Assembly: GCA_021604605.1 (NCBI GenBank)
Contig: BQJH01000165.1
Coordinates: 1-6,560 of the forward strand
Length of the DNA: 6,560 nucleotides
Origin: Hyphococcus sp.
GTDB lineage: Bacteria > Pseudomonadota > Alphaproteobacteria > Caulobacterales > Parvularculaceae
Direction: 5' to 3'
The translations under genes and the position numbers were made by a program. The notes beneath the pieces are model-generated. The model saw only the letters and a list, made by a program, of their open reading frames with translations. It was not told where the DNA came from and made no database searches. Numbering within the stretch: position 1 is the first letter of the stretch; each line of letters starts with the position of its first letter. Shown here piece after piece: positions 1-5,760 of the stretch.

Positions 1-338
1 GCTTTAAGCGTGTGCAATGAGCGATGAGCGCTTGATGATGGATTGGCAGGATAGATGACTGTCTCAACAGGTTCAGCAGCTGCCGCCTGCAACCGGCTGC
101 GCGGCGAGGTCGCTCCTGTATTATGACCGCCTGTACTATAACCCCCAGGCCCGTGCCCGCCTTTGCCCTGACCCGGCGCGACAGGCGCCATGTCAATATC
201 GACACCCGCATGGGCTTGCGCATCGACTGCCGGCAGGGCTTCGCCCTTTCGCGCCAACAGGCTCGCGGTCAAAGAGGCTGCGCCATATTCAGCAGATGAG
301 GGGCGAGACGATGTCGGGTTGGGGGCGTAGGCGCTCAT
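1..338 (-). CDS. Unrecognised protein, translationally coupled to the ParA-like ATPase (3' end outside window)
   Basis: An open frame of 112 codons starts with ATG at 338-336 and runs off the left edge without a stop. Its ATG overlaps the TAA of the upstream ATPase gene by one base (TAATG), a classic arrangement for translational coupling, so both products are probably made together. The visible part begins MSAYAPNPTSS, then has a segment reading LTASLLARKGEALPAV (about residues 22-37), then a Gly/Lys/His-rich stretch (about residues 57-76) containing the near-repeat GYSTG-GHNTG. There is no signal peptide or membrane segment in this part, and the composition (Ala, Pro, Ser, Gly) suggests a largely disordered N-terminal region. 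I do not recognise the family. The position next to a ParA ATPase that lacks a ParB gene in view suggests, by inference only, a partner or cargo adaptor of that ATPase. The frame is supported by the overlap and by mostly G/C third codon positions. Confidence 0.7.
   Translation of the reverse strand, partial: MSAYAPNPTSSRPSSAEYGAASLTASLLARKGEALPAVDAQAHAGVDIDMAPVAPGQGKGGHGPGGYSTGGHNTGATSPRSRLQAAAAEPVETVIYPANPSSSAHRSLHTLK
114..143 (-). repeat. 15-bp imperfect tandem duplication inside the coupled unknown gene
   Basis: Bases 114-128 and 129-143 are two adjacent 15-base units that agree at 12 of 15 positions. In the minus-strand frame they encode GYSTG and GHNTG. The unit length is a multiple of three, so the frame is kept. 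It lies in a Gly-rich, probably flexible part of the protein and looks like a small local duplication. Confidence 0.6.
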
Positions 339-1051
339 TAAACCGCCCGGCGTCCGAAGACGCGATTTGATGAGTTTGCAACAGCAGCATGATCTTCTTG
401 TCCGCTAACGGCGCCGTCAGCGCGTTGCAAACGTTCATGTAAATATTTCCAAAGGGCGCTGACTTCCTGTGAGGATTGGCAAAACGGGTCAATTTCCATC
501 ACCGTTCGTCCATCAATCATCGAGGCGGCAAAATCTACCCGGTGATGAACCGTGACCGGCGCGACCGTGCCATGCTGGGAAAGGGCAATCGCGGCTTCTG
601 ACGTAATCCGCGCCCGTTGTGTTGCAGCATTAACGACAAACACCAGCGGTTTGCCGCGCGCTTCGGCGATGTCCACCGTCGGCCCAACCGCGCGCAGATC
701 ATGCGGGCTCGGCCGTGTTGGCGCCACAACCAGATCAGCAAAACTCACAACTTCTGATATCGCGCGCGTCACCGCTGGCGGCGTATCGATAACCACAAGG
801 CGGAAGCCTTCTTCACGCGCACTATCGAGATCGTAAAACAGATTTGAGAAAACCGACTGAATAAACGCCGGCGCCGGATCCTTGCGGACATTCCACCATT
901 TCGCCAGAGACCCTTGTGGGTCTGTGTCGATCAGCGCCACCGGACCTGCGCCCTGGCGTTCGGCCTCAACCGCTATATGTCCCGAAAGGGTTGTCTTGCC
1001 TGAACCGCCTTTTTGCGATGCAAAGACAATGACACGCATCGATGGGAACAT
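338..1051 (-). CDS. ParA/MinD-family ATPase (solo ParA-like)
   Basis: A 237-residue cytoplasmic P-loop ATPase of the ParA/MinD/VirC1 group. It has the deviant Walker A motif QKGGSGKTT (residues 13-21, signature Lys14 and P-loop Lys19), the A' motif ALIDTDPQGS (residues 39-48), and a Walker B strand RLVVIDTPPA (residues 84-93, Asp89). There is no N-terminal helix-turn-helix extension, so it is a short, chromosomal or VirC1-like ParA rather than a P1-type plasmid ParA. Family members dimerise on ATP binding, bind DNA nonspecifically and position DNA, protein clusters or machinery. The first ATG is chosen because GGAGGG lies just upstream; the second ATG (residue 5, MRVIVF) would be about 15 bases from it. 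No parB-like gene or parS-like cluster is visible, and the only partner in view is the coupled downstream frame. The last 28 or so residues after the LWKYLHERL helix are polar and probably disordered. The role (segregation or positioning) is inferred. Confidence 0.93.
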   Translation of the reverse strand: MFPSMRVIVFASQKGGSGKTTLSGHIAVEAERQGAGPVALIDTDPQGSLAKWWNVRKDPAPAFIQSVFSNLFYDLDSAREEGFRLVVIDTPPAVTRAISEVVSFADLVVAPTRPSPHDLRAVGPTVDIAEARGKPLVFVVNAATQRARITSEAAIALSQHGTVAPVTVHHRVDFAASMIDGRTVMEIDPFCQSSQEVSALWKYLHERLQRADGAVSGQEDHAAVANSSNRVFGRRAV

Positions 1052-1054
1052 GCG

Positions 1055-1060
1055 CCCTCC
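1055..1060 (-). promoter_or_regulatory. Strong Shine-Dalgarno sequence of the ParA-like gene
   Basis: GGAGGG on the minus strand lies three bases before the ATG at 1051. It fixes the start at the first of two nearby ATG codons (MFPSMRV rather than MRV). Confidence 0.7.
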
Positions 1061-1073
1061 AAAAAATTCACCC

Positions 1074-1090
1074 TCGGACAGTCTGTCCGA
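1074..1090. promoter_or_regulatory. Perfect palindrome, probable operator of the ParA-like gene
   Basis: TCGGACAGTCTGTCCGA is an inverted repeat with 8-bp arms and a single central base, 23 bases upstream of the ParA-like start codon. The one-base centre argues against an RNA hairpin and for a binding site of a dimeric repressor. If the promoter proposed at 1101-1129 is right, the palindrome covers about +4 to +20, where a bound protein would block transcription. A further CGGACA half-site (1123-1128) overlaps the proposed -35 element. The regulator is unknown; autoregulation by the downstream gene products is one possibility. Confidence 0.55.
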
Positions 1091-1100
1091 AGTTCACCTT

Positions 1101-1129
1101 GCCATAGGGCGTGTTAACACTGCGGACAA
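1101..1129 (-). promoter_or_regulatory. Putative sigma70-type promoter for the ParA-like operon
   Basis: Read on the minus strand, TTGTCC (1129-1124) and TATGGC (1106-1101) are separated by 17 bases, giving a reasonable housekeeping promoter with a predicted start near 1094 and a leader of about 40 bases. The spacer contains the 10-bp perfect palindrome GTGTTAACAC (1111-1120). This is pattern matching only; the -10 element is a moderate match. Confidence 0.4.
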
Positions 1130-1250
1130 AGCCGGGGTGATAATTTGCGATAAATTGTCGGAGAAATGTTTAACCAAAAATAAAAGACGCCGGAAGCAAC
1201 CTAGATACGCAAGGCCGCCACCGACGCATGTGTGTTATGGCGCAAACCGG

Positions 1251-1265
1251 TTAAGCGAGATTTAA
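1251..1265 (-). promoter_or_regulatory. CtrA-like box (TTAA-N7-TTAAC)
   Basis: The minus strand reads TTAAATCTCGCTTAACC, an exact match to the TTAA-N7-TTAAC consensus bound by the alphaproteobacterial cell-cycle regulator CtrA. It overlaps the stop codon of the DUF2336 gene and lies about 200 bases upstream of the ParA-like start, so it would have to act on a distal promoter or be coincidental. A chance match in a window of this size is possible at roughly the ten percent level. Confidence 0.35.
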
Positions 1266-2452
1266 GCGAAAGAAGTTTCTTCGGCGATATCGTCGCTAAG
1301 CCCAAGCAGATGGGTAATGTAGGCGATGCGGGGGTTAGAGTCCCAATCCCAGTAGCGCAAAATCGCCCGGGAAAAATCACGCGCCATCGTATCAAAGATC
1401 GTTAAGAGATAGTCCGGGTGACCTTCTTGTGTATCTTCGCTCGCATTCTCTCCGACAAAAAGCGAGTAGAACTGATCGCGCGGCATGCCGAGACTTTTAC
1501 ATAAAATCGCAAACGGTTCCCCGCCGGGATCACGCAATATTCGTGCAGAAAGCTCGCGCGAAATGCCCGCAATAAGAGCCACCGCTTCAATGATTTCCTG
1601 CGCTGGATATTTTCGCGCCGCCCCCATTGTGCGCAAAATTGCGCTCATGGAAACTTGCTCGCCATTTGCCCCGCGTGCACGGTGACGCCGTTCGCACAAA
1701 AGCAAAATATCTTTCACAAAGGGATCAGGCTTTTCAGTTCTGAATACTTTCGGATAAAGATCCGCGAGCGCATCCTGAATAATGCCCCGGTCGAGAGAAA
1801 ACCGGATCAGAATACGTTTGCGCTGCTCAGGTTGCACCCACCAGAACATCATAAATCCGTGGGCCGGCTCCAGTTCGGCGCGGCGCAATAGCGGCAACTG
1901 AAGATCGACCCGGGTTGCGCTATGGGCAACAAGTTGATTGATCGCATTCGGCGACAGTAAACAGTCCTGACGTTTCAAAACCGCCAGACACACGTCGATT
2001 TCATGAAAGCTTAAAACCACATCAGCAACAGCGGTTGTTAGTCCGTTGCGCTTGGCGATCATCATGCGATGGGCCATCGTTCCTTCACGCGCCGCTTCAA
2101 TGAGCAGCGCTTCAGCCAGCGTTTCGGCCCCTTCGATAATCTGTCGGGCGACTTTTGGCTCATCCAGCAGCAACATCCGCACGAGCGCCGGCGGACTTTC
2201 ACTGACCCGGGCAATGCGCGAGGCAACCTCTATCCGCAGATCCGGCTCTACCTTGTCGATCACCTGAAGCAGAATGTCTGCAACCAGAGCGCGTTCATTA
2301 GAAGAAATTCGCCCATTTGGCAGCACAACAATATCGGCAAGCTTGCGGACCATCTGAGCGCGCGGCGTCACGCCAATCCTTGTGATTGGCGTCAGCATCG
2401 TCTCAGCATCAGGGACCGGCGACGTTCCCTCTACCGTGTCAAAATCGGACAT
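1262..2452 (-). CDS. DUF2336 domain protein
   Basis: A soluble, helix-rich protein of 396 residues from the ATG at 2452. The first roughly 270 residues fit DUF2336 as I know it from alphaproteobacteria: successive short helical segments with patterns such as IEVASRIARV, APxLVRxLLLDE-like ALVRMLLLDEP, the IAKRNGLTTAVADVVL block, and the MFWWVQPEQRKRILIRF block. No signal peptide, membrane segment or catalytic motif is visible. The molecular function of the family is not established; the helical repeats suggest protein binding. The open frame continues upstream to a GTG at 2518 (22 more residues, beginning MKSLVNG). I favour the ATG because the GTG has no Shine-Dalgarno sequence and a -10-like TATAAA sits directly before it, which would place transcription initiation inside the longer frame. 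The gene is divergent from the lipoprotein gene and upstream, in the same direction, of the ParA-like gene across a 210-base gap. Confidence 0.85.
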   Translation of the reverse strand: MSDFDTVEGTSPVPDAETMLTPITRIGVTPRAQMVRKLADIVVLPNGRISSNERALVADILLQVIDKVEPDLRIEVASRIARVSESPPALVRMLLLDEPKVARQIIEGAETLAEALLIEAAREGTMAHRMMIAKRNGLTTAVADVVLSFHEIDVCLAVLKRQDCLLSPNAINQLVAHSATRVDLQLPLLRRAELEPAHGFMMFWWVQPEQRKRILIRFSLDRGIIQDALADLYPKVFRTEKPDPFVKDILLLCERRHRARGANGEQVSMSAILRTMGAARKYPAQEIIEAVALIAGISRELSARILRDPGGEPFAILCKSLGMPRDQFYSLFVGENASEDTQEGHPDYLLTIFDTMARDFSRAILRYWDWDSNPRIAYITHLLGLSDDIAEETSFA

Positions 2453-2519
2453 ATCCGCATCATTCCGCGTTTTTTTCAAAACCGTTGTAACAGGAACACC
2501 GTTAACGAGGGATTTCACT

Positions 2520-2525
2520 TTTATA
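2520..2525 (-). promoter_or_regulatory. -10-like TATAAA for the DUF2336 gene
   Basis: TATAAA on the minus strand lies in the divergent intergenic region, one base before the possible GTG start at 2518. No good -35 hexamer is visible at normal spacing. If it is used, transcription would start near 2513 and translation would begin at the internal ATG at 2452. Confidence 0.3.
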
Positions 2526-2599
2526 GCGGGTTTTCCAAGACGAAACGTTCTGGCTTTGCTAGGATCAGGAAAATCAGTCAGATAAGGACGTAGGGTCCC

Positions 2600-2956
2600 G
2601 TGTTTATTAAGAATGTATTTTTAGAGAATGTGTTTGCAAACAAAGCGTTTGCGCGCAAATCCGCCCGTTTCATCCCAATCGCAGCAGCGCTGTTAAGCAC
2701 GGCCTGCGTCAGCTCTGACCCGAATGCGGTGCCTTTGCGGGAGTTTCCAAGCTTTCAGGTCGGCTATGGCGATGGCTGCACCACCTCAACGGAAGAGGAT
2801 AAAAGCTTTTCAACAAAGTCTGAGCGCGACGCTTATGCGTTTGAAAATGATGACGCGTATCGCGCCGGTTGGCGCCAGGGCTATATGGAGTGCAACAACC
2901 GCACGCCAGACGCCAATGATGGCGGCCGAATTTTAGGCGAGCGCAACGAATATTAA
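2600..2956 (+). CDS. Small predicted outer-membrane lipoprotein of unknown function
   Basis: A 118-residue protein with an N-terminal signal sequence: a basic stretch (KAFARKSARF), a hydrophobic core (IPIAAALL) and a lipobox-like end, LLSTAC, placing the lipidated Cys at residue 36. The residues after Cys are VSSD, with no Asp at +2, so transport to the outer membrane by Lol is expected. The mature part (about 82 residues) holds GYGDGC (about residues 55-60) and YRAGWRQGYMEC (about residues 87-98). The two cysteines could form a disulfide. I recall similar small uncharacterised alphaproteobacterial lipoproteins with this Cys/Tyr/Gly/Trp pattern but know no function. The start is GTG at 2600, with AAGGA about 11 bases upstream. 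A GTG at 2630 would give a more ordinary 26-residue signal peptide but has a poorer ribosome binding site. It is the only plus-strand gene here, divergent from the DUF2336 gene and convergent with the TPR gene. Confidence 0.8.
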   Translation: MFIKNVFLENVFANKAFARKSARFIPIAAALLSTACVSSDPNAVPLREFPSFQVGYGDGCTTSTEEDKSFSTKSERDAYAFENDDAYRAGWRQGYMECNNRTPDANDGGRILGERNEY

Positions 2957-2968
2957 GGACACGTTAAC

Positions 2969-2988
2969 CAGCGTCAACAACGACGCTG
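2969..2988. other. Short hairpin after the lipoprotein gene
   Basis: CAGCGTC and GACGCTG form a perfect 7-bp stem with a 6-base loop, 12 bases after the lipoprotein stop codon. No T-run follows, so it is not an intrinsic terminator by itself. It may protect the mRNA 3' end ahead of the main terminator at 3003-3039. Confidence 0.35.
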
Positions 2989-3002
2989 CGCACTAATCGA
3001 CA

Positions 3003-3039
3003 ATGAAAAAGGCCCGGGAATTTCCCGGGCCTTTTTCAT
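3003..3039. terminator. Bidirectional intrinsic terminator
   Basis: A perfect inverted repeat with 18-base arms around a single T: an A-run, GGCCCGGGAA, the centre, TTCCCGGGCC, then a T-run. The GC-rich stem flanked by A5 and T5 works as a rho-independent terminator on both strands. It lies 46 bases after the plus-strand lipoprotein stop and 18 bases after the minus-strand TPR stop, and so ends both converging transcripts, including the exbB-exbD-exbD-tonB-TPR operon. Confidence 0.92.
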
Positions 3040-3057
3040 CAGTAAGCGTTGTGATGT

Positions 3058-4620
3058 TTATTCAGTTGCTTCAGCGGTTTCTTCAGTGGCCTCATCCGCA
3101 CCGTCTTCGGTCGCGCCTTCAGCAGCACCTTCACTCGCCTCTTCAGCAGCAAGAGCATCTTCACCGCATTCCGCTTGAACGGCTGCTTCCGCCGCCCGCT
3201 CTTCCGGTGTCGCTTCACGGTTTTGCAGATCGCGGATACGCTGATCGCGCTCAATCCGACCAAGCTTATCAAGACAAATTTGTAGCTTTTGCCTTCTTTC
3301 CAGTTCGATACCTCGAACATAAGTGTCGATCACCGCATCGATATAAGTGATCCAGCCTGTAGCTCGATTACGCGCCGTTGGATAACGCTGAGCATTAACG
3401 AAAGCCTTGCGCGCGTTGCGCCAGATAGCCACATCTTCTGGTCCCGCTTGACTGAAGCGCGCTGTCCCCAGCAATAACCAGGCGTCGCCTGTGTCTTTGG
3501 AGTCCATGCCGCCCTTGTTAAGAGCGCGCTCAAGCGCTGTTTGAGAGGCGCGATATTGTTCATCAGCAAGCAACACCATGCCGAGGCGATAGGATAGCTC
3601 TCCATTAGGTGCATTATTTGCCGCTTCCCGCAGGATCGGGATCGATTTTTTGTGTTCGCGTGCTTGCGACCACAATTGCGACAACAAAATCAGATTATCC
3701 TGAGTGCGTTCAATATTTTCCGCCGCCATTTCGCGCTCAAGCATTTTTGCAGCGCGATAGGGGTTATCGAAGTATGAATAATATTGAACGAGAGACTTAA
3801 GCTCCCCCTCGGTTGTTAACAAGCCGGCACGGTAAGCAACTTCAAGAACGGAAAAGGCTTCCTGAGATTTACCAGTAGTTTCATAAAGGCCAGAAAGTTG
3901 AACCCAATATTGCTTTTCAGAAGGCCAGTAGTTGACCATTTGCTCAAGCAAGGCGCCCCGCTTGGTCTCTTCTTTCAACTCATTATAAACTTGGTTTAGC
4001 ACATCATAGTGCGTTTTTTTCGGGGCCGGCGCGGTAGCTTTCGCCTTTTCAGCGGGGTCCATTGCCAACCGATAATTGGGTGGGCTCTTTTGGATATAAG
4101 CCGCCGCCAATAGGAAATAGGCGTCTGAATCCACCACTTCGCCACAGGCGAGAGAATTACTAATCCAACCATTCAGACCTTTGATAGCGCTATCAAAATC
4201 TTCGAGCTGAAAATACAATTGCGCGATAAAAAACCGCAGCTGGTTGTTGCGTGAGACCGGTAGGCCATTTGTGTTAACTGCTACCTCAAAATCTCTCAAC
4301 GCCCCGCGGTAATCTTCAGAATTTGCTCTAATTGATCCACGCAATTCGTATATTGTCGATTTCTCATATGCACTTAAAGAATCGCCCTGTTGCGAAATCA
4401 GTTGATTGTACCCAGCTAGAGCTTCCTGATACTTTTCCTCCTCGGAAAGCGTATATAAGTCCTGTATCCGCTTACCAATCCGGGGGCTAAGGGTTGGAGA
4501 GCTTTCCCTTTCTGATGCACATTGCTGCGCCATAGCGGGCGCTGACGTCCCAACCGCAGCAAGCGCCACTACAGAAGCGGATAAAAGAACTTTTGTAAAT
4601 TTCCAGCGCTTCTTCATCAT
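3058..4620 (-). CDS. Secreted TPR-repeat protein of the TonB operon
   Basis: A 520-residue protein with a Sec signal peptide: basic MMKKRWKFTK, a hydrophobic core (VLLSASVVALAAVG) and a probable cleavage after SAPAMA (residue 31), so it is periplasmic. The mature part is made of helical TPR-like pairs; clear ones include the segment around EEKYQEALAGYNQLI (residues 61-75), YRGALRDFEVAV (104-115), the LYFQLEDFDSAIKGL block (135-149), SGLYETTGKSQEAFSVLEVA and REHKKSIPILREAANNAP. The C-terminal 35 residues after Cys485 are almost entirely Glu, Ala, Thr, Asp and Gly, a disordered acidic tail. Four cysteines occur in the mature protein (34, 159, 449, 485). TPR proteins of this type are commonly encoded at the end of TonB2-class exbB-exbD-tonB operons and are thought to assist energy transfer or scaffold the complex; that role here is by analogy. 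It lies 58 bases after tonB, with GAGG about 10 bases before the first of two consecutive ATG codons. Confidence 0.9.
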   Translation of the reverse strand: MMKKRWKFTKVLLSASVVALAAVGTSAPAMAQQCASERESSPTLSPRIGKRIQDLYTLSEEEKYQEALAGYNQLISQQGDSLSAYEKSTIYELRGSIRANSEDYRGALRDFEVAVNTNGLPVSRNNQLRFFIAQLYFQLEDFDSAIKGLNGWISNSLACGEVVDSDAYFLLAAAYIQKSPPNYRLAMDPAEKAKATAPAPKKTHYDVLNQVYNELKEETKRGALLEQMVNYWPSEKQYWVQLSGLYETTGKSQEAFSVLEVAYRAGLLTTEGELKSLVQYYSYFDNPYRAAKMLEREMAAENIERTQDNLILLSQLWSQAREHKKSIPILREAANNAPNGELSYRLGMVLLADEQYRASQTALERALNKGGMDSKDTGDAWLLLGTARFSQAGPEDVAIWRNARKAFVNAQRYPTARNRATGWITYIDAVIDTYVRGIELERRQKLQICLDKLGRIERDQRIRDLQNREATPEERAAEAAVQAECGEDALAAEEASEGAAEGATEDGADEATEETAEATE

Positions 4621-4640
4621 GTTTCGTCTACCTCATACCG

Positions 4641-4657
4641 TCTTTCGACTAGAAAGA
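4641..4657. other. Small hairpin between tonB and the TPR gene
   Basis: TCTTTC and GAAAGA form a 6-bp stem with a 5-base loop in the 58-base gap. It is AT-rich and weak with no T-run, so it is unlikely to terminate transcription. It could mark mRNA processing or simply be chance. Confidence 0.2.
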
Positions 4658-4678
4658 ACGTGCATTTACATAAATTTA

Positions 4679-5278
4679 TTAATCAGCTGGCGGTTGGAAC
4701 CTGATGGTCGTGCGCACACCGCGGCGCCATTCCGCTTTATTGTCTACGATCTTGGGCTGATACTTCCAACGCTCAACAGAACGGCTCGCCGCCCGGTTGA
4801 AACACCGGTTTGTAGAATCAACAACTTCAATATTCGCAGTCTGCCCCTCTGGCGTTACGTCAAACTGTAGCAGAACAGTGTCGCCGCCTGTCGCTGCTTT
4901 GCACCGCTCAGGAAATTGCGGCGGGATCCGCACCAATGGCTGGGCATCCCGATCAGGGTTAAACCCCGGGCCAATACTTAAATTAGCGTCAATTTTTGGA
5001 ACCTGCACCTGTGCGCCGTCCAGCGTCGGCCGGTTTGTTGGGTCGGTCACCGCAGGCGGCGGCGGCGGCGGCGTATCAAGTGTTGGACGCTTAATGTCCG
5101 CCGCATTGGCGCTGAGGTCAGAATCTTGTAACTGCGCCGTAATACTGATGTTCACAGCGTCTTCTTCTTCGGCCAGATCTAAATCCTGCCTGATCATCGC
5201 CGCCATAAACAAGAAGAGAAGGCCCGTGACCACAACGGCGCCGGGCACGCCTAACAATAGCCGGATAAGTGAGCCCAT
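4679..5278 (-). CDS. tonB: TonB family energy transducer (short, TonB2-like)
   Basis: A 199-residue inner-membrane protein with the usual TonB layout: a short cytoplasmic start, one membrane helix (about residues 5-29), a periplasmic linker with a hexaproline run (70-75), and a C-terminal TonB domain (about 112-197). The domain shows the hallmark path VRIPPQFPERC, TVLLQFDVTPEGQTANIEVVDS, then RSVERWKYQPKIVD and a final TTIRFQ strand. It carries energy from the ExbB/ExbD motor to TonB boxes of outer-membrane receptors. The membrane helix contains no His, so the His20 of E. coli TonB has no counterpart. Cys126 and Cys159 in the C-terminal domain could form a periplasmic disulfide. It is shorter than E. 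coli TonB (239 residues) and near the size of Vibrio-type TonB2. It follows the second exbD by 21 bases; an AAGGG lies somewhat far (11 bases) from the ATG. Confidence 0.94.
   Translation of the reverse strand: MGSLIRLLLGVPGAVVVTGLLFLFMAAMIRQDLDLAEEEDAVNISITAQLQDSDLSANAADIKRPTLDTPPPPPPAVTDPTNRPTLDGAQVQVPKIDANLSIGPGFNPDRDAQPLVRIPPQFPERCKAATGGDTVLLQFDVTPEGQTANIEVVDSTNRCFNRAASRSVERWKYQPKIVDNKAEWRRGVRTTIRFQPPAD
5055..5072. repeat. (GGC)6 trinucleotide run encoding the TonB hexaproline
   Basis: Six GGC units on the plus strand read as five CCG plus one CCT on the minus strand and encode prolines 70-75 of TonB. Changes in copy number would stay in frame and only alter linker length. Confidence 0.7.
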
Positions 5279-5299
5279 GACTGTGCTATCCCTTTTTCG

Positions 5300-5707
5300 T
5301 TAAACGTCTTCAGTTGATACAGCGATATCAGTCAGACCCGTCGCCCGGATCTGATTAACCACCTCAACCAACAATCGAGACTTAGATTTTGAATCGGCCT
5401 GAATAACAGCCGTGCCTTTTGGATTTTCGATCCGCAATTGCTGCACGGCGGTTCTTACCTCTTCTAATTCAACCTGCTCTTTATTGATCCAGATCTCATC
5501 ATCAGCAGAAATCGCTACAATGATGGAGGCTGTTCGACGATCTTCGGCGGTAACAGCCTCAGGTCGCTCCACCTCAACGCCGGGCTCCTTCACGAAGGTC
5601 GACGTCACAATAAAGAAGATCAGCATAATGAAGACGATATCCAGAAGCGGCGTCACATTGACGTCTTCTTCTTCGGCCGCCTGTTGAAATGTGCTGCGTC
5701 TGGCCAT
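5300..5707 (-). CDS. exbD: ExbD family proton-channel subunit (second copy)
   Basis: A 135-residue ExbD/TolR protein. The N-terminal tail is acidic (AAEEEDVNVT) and leads into the membrane helix PLLDIVFIMLIFFIVTSTF (residues 20-38). Asp23 is the conserved intramembrane acid that takes part in proton passage, equivalent to Asp25 of E. coli ExbD. The periplasmic domain (about 45-135) has the expected beta pattern, with IIVAISADDEIWINKEQVE and a TAVIQADSKSKSRLLVEVVNQIRATG block, and ends in the usual short strand. It works with ExbB as the motor that energises TonB. The gene is 53 bases after the first exbD and 21 bases before tonB. GGCGGA about 8 bases from the ATG supports the start. The DNA coding for the helix is still similar to that of the first exbD, showing that the two are tandem paralogues. 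Confidence 0.95.
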   Translation of the reverse strand: MARRSTFQQAAEEEDVNVTPLLDIVFIMLIFFIVTSTFVKEPGVEVERPEAVTAEDRRTASIIVAISADDEIWINKEQVELEEVRTAVQQLRIENPKGTAVIQADSKSKSRLLVEVVNQIRATGLTDIAVSTEDV

Positions 5708-5760
5708 TTTTTAATCCGCCTGCAAACTATTTACGATACGCGCCAAGGACAAAACCATCC

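Noticed and set aside
1074..1090. Reading the palindrome upstream of the ParA-like gene as a transcription attenuator
   Set aside because: A one-base centre cannot form a normal RNA hairpin loop without losing pairs, and the T-run nearby is separated by several bases. A protein-binding site fits better.
1170..1215. Possible intrinsic terminator after the DUF2336 gene (minus-strand TCTTTTATTTTT after a GC-rich segment)
   Set aside because: The T-rich run is suggestive, but no convincing stem of adjacent complementary arms was found before it.
338..1261. A parS-like or iteron cluster marking a plasmid partition locus
   Set aside because: CGGACA/TGTCCG hexamers recur, but only the palindrome and one nearby half-site are close together. 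No regular spacing, replication gene or parB was seen.
882..1265. Plus-strand open frame of 127 codons across the ParA-like start and its leader
   Set aside because: Most of it is antisense to the ATPase coding sequence, the rest runs through the promoter and operator region, and the protein has no coherent features.
2069..2593. Plus-strand open frame of 174 codons antisense to the DUF2336 gene
   Set aside because: Its product is rich in Arg, His and Gln with no recognisable motif, it lies opposite a well-supported gene, and no ribosome binding site stands out. It is a shadow frame.
4797..5303. Plus-strand open frame of 168 codons antisense to tonB
   Set aside because: Its Gly-rich run is simply the reverse of the TonB proline codons. 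TonB on the other strand is unambiguous.
5708..5760. Possible internal promoter between the two exbD genes (TTGTCC on the minus strand)
   Set aside because: The only -10 candidate at normal spacing (TAGTTT) is poor. The gap is short and the genes read as one operon.
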